Source: Streptomyces sp. NBC_01296
Lineage (GTDB): Bacteria; Actinomycetota; Actinomycetes; Streptomycetales; Streptomycetaceae
NCBI RefSeq assembly: GCF_035984415.1
Contig: NZ_CP130720.1
Span: forward strand, 4,898,001 to 4,962,000
Direction: 5' to 3'
Length of the DNA stretch: 64,000 nt
Shown: in pieces, positions 33,078 to 39,945 of the stretch
Numbering within the stretch: the first letter of the stretch is position 1
How the letters are laid out: every line of letters starts with the position of its first letter
Notes under the pieces: model-generated
Told to the model about the DNA's origin: nothing
Seen by the model: only the letters and a program-made list of their open reading frames with translations
Database searches by the model: none
Made by a program: the position numbers and the translations under genes

Positions 33078-34827
33078 CGGCAGGTCTGGCCTTCCAGAGG
33101 TAGAGGCATCCGACGAGCTCGGCGACGCAGGCGAAGGTGAGGAGGAGCGCGGCCGTGGCGGACTTGCTGTAGCTGAGGTTGTATGCGGCGTAGGTCACGC
33201 CCGTTCCCAATATGTTCAGAGCCGTCAGGCCCGCGTAGCTCCAGAACACCGATGGACGGCGAACGGCGGCGGATCCGCACCGTGCCCGTACGGCGAGCAC
33301 CACGTTCGCGACCAGGCTCAGCAGCAGCACCGGCCAGACCAGCAGGCCCGAAGCTCCCTGGAATGCACGCCAGAGGTAGAAGCCGGGTTCTACCGAAGCC
33401 AACAGGACTGTGGTGAGGGCCGCCGCCAAGAGCGCCGCCGCCCAGGCGAAGGGCCAGTACGGCACGCTTCTGACGGTTTTGGGGCGAGGGGGCTGCCGGT
33501 CCCACACCGGGGAAGTCCTGGGCGCCCGAGGCGTGTCCCTGCCCACCCGGGTCTCGGCCTGGACGACGACCTGGACCTCTGCTTCTCCTGTCGCGGTGCG
33601 GACCCGTACGCTGCCCCGGTGATTCCCCGGTCCGGGAAGCCGGGTCGCCTCCACCTTGACCTCGCCCCCGTCCACCACGGGCTCTGCCTTCAGCCACGAC
33701 GTGTCCGTCGTGGCTTCCAGCTTGGAGTGCGCCACGGGCGGACCCTCCACGGTGATGACGGCCGATGGTCCGATCGAGTCCAGGGTCACCGTTCCGAGGT
33801 CCAGCACGCCCGGGCCGATCCGGGGCAGTGCCGAGCGCTTGGCCCTTTCGGCTCGGTGCGCCACGCGGCGGCTGTCGTCCCCCAGCAGCTCGTCCAGTGT
33901 CGTCACGGCCGCGAGGGCCAGCCCGATCTCGTCGCCCTGCAGGATGGATTCGAGGTCCTCGATGGCCCACAGCCGGTCTGCGGGGCTGGGCGAACGGACG
34001 AGGCCGGCCAGCTCTTGCGGGAGCGACGCGGGTTCGGTCCGCCGCGCAGGGGCCCGGGCGACGGGAAGGTCGCGTCCATGGGCACCGAACACCCACAGGC
34101 GAGGCGTCTGGTGGGGCGTCAGCTCGCGGAGCTCATCGCACACGTACTGGTGCAGCTCGGACACGCCGATCTCGCCGTTGCCGTCCAGGTCGGCATCGCC
34201 GCTGCGCAGCCCCTTCACCACGGAGCGCGTGTAGTACGACGGCTGCACCGGTTCCGCGCCCCCGGCGACGGATCCGTCGCGCGCGACCTGGACCGCGCTG
34301 CAAGCGGCCAGCACCGCGCGCCCCCGCTGGCTCGTGTCGCTGATCTGCTCGAGGTTCTGGAAGCTCTCGCCCACGTGTGCGTCCTGGTCGGCCCGCGTGA
34401 GGAGCCCGCGCTCGAACGCACCGGCGTAGCAGCAGTCGAGGATGACGATGGCGCGGCGTGCGCGGCTCGCCAGCATGAGGCTGCTCACGTACTCGGCAGG
34501 CACGGCCGTCGAGGCGAGGCGGTCGCACCTGGTGTCCAGGGCCGCGAGGAAGAGCGTGCCGGCTGCGTCCTTCACCCCGTGGCACGAGAAGTGCAGCAGC
34601 AGGGTGTGCTCCGACGTGCGGTCGGCGAAGAACTCCTCGACCTCCTCGCGCAGTTCCTGGCAGCCCGGGTCGGAGAGCGTCTCGACCTCGAAACCGCCGA
34701 CGGCGGGGTCGCCGAGTACCTCGGCCAGGGCCACCGCGTCCTGCGGCGGCGCCCGCAGCGCGGTGAGCTTGCTGTCGCCGTACCTGCTGGTGACGACGAC
34801 GAGCGCCTTCCTGCGCGACTCAGCCAC
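33040..34827 (-). CDS. membrane-anchored caspase-like protease (EACC1-linked)
   Basis: This encodes a 595-residue protein. Residues 8-235 are a caspase/metacaspase (C14) domain: catalytic His83 in LLLHFSCHG and Cys133 in VILDCCYAG. Residues 213-224 form a canonical EF-hand-like loop (DLDGNGEIGVSE), which suggests calcium control. A HEAT-like helical part (about 270-330) and an Ig/BACON-like beta domain (about 345-430, WLKAEPVVDGGEVKVEATRLPGPGNHRGSV) follow. Four membrane helices (about 455-585) end the protein. The GTG at 34827 has GGAGGTGG upstream and overlaps the EACC1 stop by 8 bp. Caspases coupled to EACC1 are described as effectors of NTP-independent or chaperone-linked conflict systems in multicellular bacteria. 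The C-terminal about 12 residues come from duplicated ATPase DNA. Confidence 0.88.
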   Translation of the reverse strand: MAESRRKALVVVTSRYGDSKLTALRAPPQDAVALAEVLGDPAVGGFEVETLSDPGCQELREEVEEFFADRTSEHTLLLHFSCHGVKDAAGTLFLAALDTRCDRLASTAVPAEYVSSLMLASRARRAIVILDCCYAGAFERGLLTRADQDAHVGESFQNLEQISDTSQRGRAVLAACSAVQVARDGSVAGGAEPVQPSYYTRSVVKGLRSGDADLDGNGEIGVSELHQYVCDELRELTPHQTPRLWVFGAHGRDLPVARAPARRTEPASLPQELAGLVRSPSPADRLWAIEDLESILQGDEIGLALAAVTTLDELLGDDSRRVAHRAERAKRSALPRIGPGVLDLGTVTLDSIGPSAVITVEGPPVAHSKLEATTDTSWLKAEPVVDGGEVKVEATRLPGPGNHRGSVRVRTATGEAEVQVVVQAETRVGRDTPRAPRTSPVWDRQPPRPKTVRSVPYWPFAWAAALLAAALTTVLLASVEPGFYLWRAFQGASGLLVWPVLLLSLVANVVLAVRARCGSAAVRRPSVFWSYAGLTALNILGTGVTYAAYNLSYSKSATAALLLTFACVAELVGCLYLWKARPAVTQATSGPPGGT

Positions 34828-35224
34828 CGTCCACCTCCTGCGCAGCGCGGCCGGCCGCGGCGGCGAGCAGCCACGCATCGGTCAGTCTGCGCAATTCCGC
34901 GGGATCCGCGTCGGTCAGGACCAGGCGCTTGTCACCCATCTCGATGGTGACGTCCGCGCTGGTCGTGGCGCGCTTTCGCCAGTTGCCGACGACGGATACG
35001 ACCTCCTTCAGGAGGGTCATGGCCGCGGGCAGCGTGACCAGCAGTTCGCTCGCCAGTTCCAGGGCCCCCGCCCGGGTGCCGGGTGGGGCGGGGCCCGCCT
35101 CGGCGCGCTCGACGCTCACGACGTCCAGTTCCAGCAGGTCCCGGCGGAGGGTGTCCACTTCCCGCAGTAGCGATTCGATGTCTTCGTCGGACCGCTGGAC
35201 CTCGATACGCAACCGTTCCGCCAT
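34820..35224 (-). CDS. effector-associated constant component EACC1-like protein
   Basis: This encodes a 134-residue protein with the EACC1 pattern. An N-terminal charged strand (RLRIEVQRSDEDIESLLREVDTL) is followed by a central alpha segment that carries one hydrophobic helix (GALELASELLVTLPAAMTLLKEVVSVVGNWRKR). A final strand pair (ADVTIEMGDKRLVLTDADPAELRRLTDAWL) ends it. EACC1 is a small module found beside diverse death effectors in actinobacteria and is proposed to couple them to a sensor or the membrane. It overlaps the caspase gene start, so the two are translated together. The ATG at 35224 has GGAG about 10 nt upstream. Confidence 0.82.
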   Translation of the reverse strand: MAERLRIEVQRSDEDIESLLREVDTLRRDLLELDVVSVERAEAGPAPPGTRAGALELASELLVTLPAAMTLLKEVVSVVGNWRKRATTSADVTIEMGDKRLVLTDADPAELRRLTDAWLLAAAAGRAAQEVDGG

Positions 35225-35336
35225 GGGTCATCGCTCCGCAGGGTCGCCGTACGTGCTCCGGCCCGCCCCCTCCCTTCCATTTTGCACCGTTTTGACGAGG
35301 GGGCCCAGGGGAGGGGGCGCAGCCGGTCCGGCCGGC

Positions 35337-38300
35337 TCAGTCGAACCAGCGGTCGCGGGCCAGTTCTGCCGTGCGGGAGGGGTCCTCCAGGAGGGCCGCC
35401 ACCTCGAAGCGGCGCGGCCACTGGCCCGCCGACCAGGCCAGGCCCGCCGCCACGCCCTCGAGGGTGGAGGCGTGCAGGGTGCCGTCCGGGGTGCGGCGCC
35501 AGTCGAGTTCCACGCCGCCCGCGATCAGTTCCTCGTGCTCCAGGTACGTCTCCGGGGTCGAGGGGCCCAGGAGAATCCGGACCGACTGCGGCACCTCGTG
35601 CTCCTCGCCCGGGGTCGTCACCTCCGCCGGGACCGTCTCCGAGAGGCGGCGGACCTGCAGGAGCTCCGCCAGGTCGGCCGCGCGGGCCGGGGCAACCGGC
35701 AGGAGGGGGAGGCCCGCCGTGAGGGGCAGCAGGTCCGGGGCGTCCGTGATCAGCGCGTCCGCGGCATCGACCACGACGACCTCGCCGTCCACCACCGCCC
35801 GCAGCTCGTCCGGGAGCGTGACCTGCTCGGGGTCCAGATCGGCCAGGGCCCCGTACAGGGCGTGCAGTTGGCGGTCCGACACCTCGCGGTCCGGGTCGGC
35901 GAGCCGGCCCAGGAGCTCGGCGGCCCCGCCGGGTTCGTCCAGCAGCGCCGGCACGGTCGTGCGTACGCCCAGCGCCCGCAGGACCTGCTCGTCTTCAAAG
36001 CCCGTCGCGTCCGCCGAGGTGTACAGGCCCGCCAGCAGCGGGTCGCCGCCCGCCGCGCGCAGACCCGCCGGGCGGCGGCCGTCGAGCACCGGGTGGTCGC
36101 GCAGCCACCAGGCGGTGTACGGGCGCACCGACTGCGTGGTCCCGTCCGGCAGCAGGACCCGTACGGGCTGGGTCAGCGCATCGCGCAGCGGGGGCTGCGC
36201 GAGCATGGCCAGGGCCTGGGGCCAGCAGTCGTCGTCGACCAGGTCGAGGTCCCGGACCGCGACGAGTTCCGTGGCCACGGGCGGCAGCGGCGTGTCCGGC
36301 AGCTGGTCGAGGACGTCCTCGCACCACACGTCCACCGCGTCCAGCAGACCCGCGTCGTCGGGCTCGGCGAAGTCCCCCTCACGGGGCTCCAGTTCGTCCG
36401 GGTCGAGGACCACATCGGTGGCGCGGACCAGCTGGAACTCGGCCAGCACCCCGCAGGCGGTCAGCGGCTGCGCACCCCACCGGTCGGCCAGTTCGGCGTC
36501 CACGTACGGGACTTCGTCCTCGCGGATCACCGAGGCCAGCGGGGAGCCCGGCAGCAGCAGCTCGCCGGCGGGCGTGAGCTCGCCGTCCTCGTCCGGGAGG
36601 GCCAGCGCGCCCAGCCACGGCTCGTCGCCCGGCGCCAGGTCGGCCTCCCGGACCAGGCCCAGGACCACCTCGGCCAGCTCGTCCGCATCGAGGGCGTCCT
36701 CGTCCCAGATCTCCCCGGCGTCCAGGGAGGCGGCCACCGCAGCCCGTACCTGCGGGGTCGTCAGGATCGCGCGGGGCGTGGCCGGGAGCGCGCCGAGGCG
36801 CTCCAGCAGCGGGTGCGCGGCGTCCGGGTGGGCCACCTTCAGCCCCATCCGGGCCAGGTCCTTCGGGGTGTCCGCGTCGGGCAGCAGCACGTGGCGCGGG
36901 CCGATCGTGGTCCGCCCGTCGGCCAGCGGCACCGGCAGGCCCGAGAGCCGGTCCGGATCCACCCCGGCCAGGGTGTCGTACAGCCGGTGCCACCAGTCCG
37001 GGGTGCGTTCGATGCCCGCGATCCGCTCGATGGCGTCACCCAGCGGCAGCCGGCCCACGCCCAGGGTGCGCAGCTCGGGCCGGCGCTCCAGCCCGGCGGG
37101 GAGCAGGGTCGGCAGGACCTCGGCGAGGACCCGTACGGTGTCGGTTCCCGCGCCCTCGACCACCTCGGCCTCGAACGGGCGCAGGGCGGACCGCTCCTCG
37201 GCGTGCTCGGCGGGGGCCGCAGGCGCCAGGAAGGCCGTACGCGGCAGCCGCTGCAGCACGGCCGCGCGCAGCGCCCCGTCCAGCGGGCCCTTGCCGAGCG
37301 GTCCGGGCACGAGGTCCACGAGCGCGGTGCTCACCGGGTCCCAGGCGCCCAGCAGTTCGGCGTACGCGTCGGCCGCGCGCTCCACCAGGAAGTCGGTCAG
37401 CGGCCCCGGCGCGGGGTGCCGGCGGGCGGTGTCCAGCGGCAGCGTCGCGATGAGCAGGGCGGGGATGCCCAGCGGCTCGTCGGTCGGGGTCGGCGCGTGC
37501 ACCACGCTTGCGGTGGCCGGGCGGACGGGAGCGCCGTCGGTGTCGACGGGCACGGCCCAGGACACCGTCCAGACCGGCCGCAGCCGCTCCTCGACCGGCC
37601 GGTCGGCGAGCAGCGCCCGCTCGATGGGGCCGCTGCGGCGGACGGTGCGCCAGCGGCGGGTCTCGCCCCCGGCGGCTCCTGCCGAGTCCTCGATGACGGT
37701 GTACGCGCCCTCGTCGCGGCGGCGGAGCGTGCGGGTGCCCTCCTGCGGGGTCTCCACGAGGATCTCGGCCAGCCCGGGCAGGGTGAGCAGCAGCGCGTCG
37801 TCGATGCCGGCCAGCAGCCGCTGCACCAGGTCCTCGGCGGCGGCGTCGCGCAGCGGGAGGACGACCACGGTGTCGTACCCGTCGGGGGCGGTGCCCTCGG
37901 CGGGCAGCGGCAGCCGCAGCAGCGGGACGTGCCCGTCGCGGCGGCGCAGTTCGTCGCCGAGGCCGGGGCTGCCGTTGGCGGCGTCGCGGGCCAGCTCGCG
38001 GGCCTCGGCCAGGGACCAGCGGACACCGCCGTGGCGGCCGAGCACGGCGGGCTCGTCGGACACCGCGAGGACGGCCGCGAAGCCGACGCCGAAGCGGCCC
38101 ACGGTGTCGGCGGAGCCGGTCGCGCCGGTCGCGGCGGTCGATGCCGCGGGCTCCCGCTTCGCGGAGGCCCGCAGGGTGCTCAGCGACTCCACGCCCGTCG
38201 CGTCCAGCGGGGCACCGGTGTTGGCGACGGCCAGCACCGCGTGCCCGCCCTCGCCGGGGTGCAGGGTGAGCCGGAGCCGGCCGGGCACCCGGGCCCGGGC

Positions 38301-38498
38301 AGCGGCGTCGGCCGCGTTCTGCGCCAGCTCGACGACGAGCCGGTCGCGGTAGCCGCCGAGTGCCAGGTCCTCCTCGGCGTTGGCGTCCTCCCGGAATCGG
38401 GCTGGGCCCGCGCCCCAGGCGTCGAGCACCCCGCGCCGCAGCCGGGCCGTGCCGAAGGGGTCCACGCCGCCCTGGGCCGCCGTCACTCGCACGCTCAC
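35337..38498 (-). CDS. sacsin/HSP90-type GHKL ATPase, large protein
   Basis: This encodes a 1053-residue protein. Residues about 10-200 form a GHKL ATPase domain of the sacsin type: the N box is RDRLVVELAQNAADAA, the G1 box is VLAVANTGAPLDATGVESLS, and further on comes VGRFGVGFAAVLAVSD. The remaining about 850 residues are helical and acidic, without a recognised enzyme motif. The family is widespread in Streptomyces as a core gene near serC; its function is unknown and chaperone-like action is inferred. The GTG at 38498 has GGAGG 8-9 nt upstream. It lies 112 bp upstream of the EACC1-caspase pair on the same strand, so read-through could tie an HSP90-like protein to that module. Confidence 0.88.
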   Translation of the reverse strand: MSVRVTAAQGGVDPFGTARLRRGVLDAWGAGPARFREDANAEEDLALGGYRDRLVVELAQNAADAAARARVPGRLRLTLHPGEGGHAVLAVANTGAPLDATGVESLSTLRASAKREPAASTAATGATGSADTVGRFGVGFAAVLAVSDEPAVLGRHGGVRWSLAEARELARDAANGSPGLGDELRRRDGHVPLLRLPLPAEGTAPDGYDTVVVLPLRDAAAEDLVQRLLAGIDDALLLTLPGLAEILVETPQEGTRTLRRRDEGAYTVIEDSAGAAGGETRRWRTVRRSGPIERALLADRPVEERLRPVWTVSWAVPVDTDGAPVRPATASVVHAPTPTDEPLGIPALLIATLPLDTARRHPAPGPLTDFLVERAADAYAELLGAWDPVSTALVDLVPGPLGKGPLDGALRAAVLQRLPRTAFLAPAAPAEHAEERSALRPFEAEVVEGAGTDTVRVLAEVLPTLLPAGLERRPELRTLGVGRLPLGDAIERIAGIERTPDWWHRLYDTLAGVDPDRLSGLPVPLADGRTTIGPRHVLLPDADTPKDLARMGLKVAHPDAAHPLLERLGALPATPRAILTTPQVRAAVAASLDAGEIWDEDALDADELAEVVLGLVREADLAPGDEPWLGALALPDEDGELTPAGELLLPGSPLASVIREDEVPYVDAELADRWGAQPLTACGVLAEFQLVRATDVVLDPDELEPREGDFAEPDDAGLLDAVDVWCEDVLDQLPDTPLPPVATELVAVRDLDLVDDDCWPQALAMLAQPPLRDALTQPVRVLLPDGTTQSVRPYTAWWLRDHPVLDGRRPAGLRAAGGDPLLAGLYTSADATGFEDEQVLRALGVRTTVPALLDEPGGAAELLGRLADPDREVSDRQLHALYGALADLDPEQVTLPDELRAVVDGEVVVVDAADALITDAPDLLPLTAGLPLLPVAPARAADLAELLQVRRLSETVPAEVTTPGEEHEVPQSVRILLGPSTPETYLEHEELIAGGVELDWRRTPDGTLHASTLEGVAAGLAWSAGQWPRRFEVAALLEDPSRTAELARDRWFD

Positions 38499-38681
38499 GC
38501 CGCTGCCTCCAAGCTGTCCTGCACTGCACTGCATTCACCCAATGCCGAATGCCGAGGCCATGAAGGTATCGCGTGCGGCCCCCGGCCGCCGGGGCGGCCG
38601 GGCCCGTGCCGGACCACGGGCGCAGGGGGTGCCCATGCGGCCGGCGCGGCCGCCGCTCCCGGCGTCGGGGTCCGCAACGCC

Positions 38682-38716
38682 GGAGCCCCCGGCGACACGA
38701 GGTCGCCGGGGGCTCC
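38682..38716. terminator. intrinsic-type hairpin after serC
   Basis: A perfect 15-bp stem (38682-38696 with 38702-38716) and a 5-nt loop lie just downstream of the serC stop. Confidence 0.85.
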
Positions 38717-38742
38717 GTACGGCTGGGGGAGGCGGGATGCGG

Positions 38743-39861
38743 TCAGAGCTTCTCGATCACGTAGTCGATGCACGCGGTCAGCGCCTGCACGTCCGCGGGG
38801 TCGACCGCCGGGTACATGGCGATGCGGAGCTGGTTGCGGCCGAGCTTGCGGTACGGCTCGGTGTCCACGATGCCGTTGGCGCGCAGTACCTTCGAGATCG
38901 CCGCCGCGTCGATGTCGTCCGAGAAGTCGATCGTTCCCATGACGGCCGAACGCTGGTCGGCATTCTGCACGAACGGGCTCGCGTACTTCGAGGCCTCGGC
39001 CCAGCCGTACAGGTTGCGCGCGCTGGCCGCGGTACGGCCGGTGGTGAACTCCAGGCCGCCCTGGGAGTTCATCCACCGCAGCTGCTCGTCCATCAGGAAC
39101 AGGGTGGACAGGGCCGGGGTGTTGTACGTCTGGTTCTTCAGCGAGTTGTCGATCGCTGTCGGCAGCGAGAAGAACTCCGGGATGTGCCGGCCGGAGGCGT
39201 GGATGCGCGCCGCGCGCTCCAGCGCCGCCGGGGAGAACGCCGCCAGCCACAGGCCGCCTTCGGAGGCGAAGGCCTTCTGCGGGGCGAAGTAGTAGACGTC
39301 GGTCTCGGTGATGTCCACCGGCAGACCGCCGGCGCCCGAGGTCGCGTCCACCAGAACGAGGGACCCGGCGTCGGCGCCCGCGACGCGCTTGATCGGCGCC
39401 GCCACACCCGTCGAGGTCTCGTTGTGCGTGTACGCGTACACGTCCACGCCCGCCTCGGCCACCGGCTCCGGGTGCGTACCCGGCTCCGAGGAGATCACGG
39501 ACGGCGCGTCCAGCCACGGCGCGAGCTTCGCGGCCGTGGCGAACTTCGAGGAGAACTCGCCGAAGGTGAGGTGCTGGGACTTCTGCTCGATCAGACCGGC
39601 GGTCGCGATGTCCCAGAAGGCGGTGGAGCCGCCGTTGCCCAGGATCACCTCGTACCCCTCGGGGAGGGAGAAGAGGTCCCGGATGCCCTCGCGCACAGAG
39701 CCGACCAGGTTCTTGACCGGGGCCTGGCGGTGGGAGGTTCCGAGCAGGGAGGTACCGGTGGCGGCCAGGGCGTCCAGCGCCTCGGTCCGCACCTTGGAGG
39801 GGCCCGCGCCGAAGCGTCCGTCGGCGGGCTTGATGTCAGCGGGAATCTGGATCTCGGCCAC
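38743..39861 (-). CDS. serC: phosphoserine aminotransferase
   Basis: This encodes a 372-residue PLP enzyme that converts 3-phosphohydroxypyruvate to phosphoserine in serine biosynthesis. It is of the short actinobacterial type, and the length is normal. Visible blocks are FGAGPSKVRTEAL (substrate loop), LLGTSHRQAP, GNGGSTAFWDIATAGL, YTHNETSTGV, LVDATSGAGGLPVD and the PLP lysine in YYFAPQKAFASEGGLW. The GTG at 39861 follows TACGCT by 6 nt, a leaderless arrangement. The gene diverges from the GlcD/GlcF-like fusion gene. Confidence 0.96.
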   Translation of the reverse strand: MAEIQIPADIKPADGRFGAGPSKVRTEALDALAATGTSLLGTSHRQAPVKNLVGSVREGIRDLFSLPEGYEVILGNGGSTAFWDIATAGLIEQKSQHLTFGEFSSKFATAAKLAPWLDAPSVISSEPGTHPEPVAEAGVDVYAYTHNETSTGVAAPIKRVAGADAGSLVLVDATSGAGGLPVDITETDVYYFAPQKAFASEGGLWLAAFSPAALERAARIHASGRHIPEFFSLPTAIDNSLKNQTYNTPALSTLFLMDEQLRWMNSQGGLEFTTGRTAASARNLYGWAEASKYASPFVQNADQRSAVMGTIDFSDDIDAAAISKVLRANGIVDTEPYRKLGRNQLRIAMYPAVDPADVQALTACIDYVIEKL

Positions 39862-39867
39862 GAGCGG

Positions 39868-39873
39868 AGCGTA
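39868..39873 (-). promoter_or_regulatory. leaderless-type -10 box (TACGCT) of serC
   Basis: TACGCT on the minus strand lies 6 nt before the GTG at 39861. Confidence 0.5.
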
Positions 39874-39945
39874 TCCGGTCCTGGTCCACGCCTTGGAGGC
39901 GCGTCCACCCGATGAGACGAGTCCGGCCGGTGGGAGGGTGGGGCT

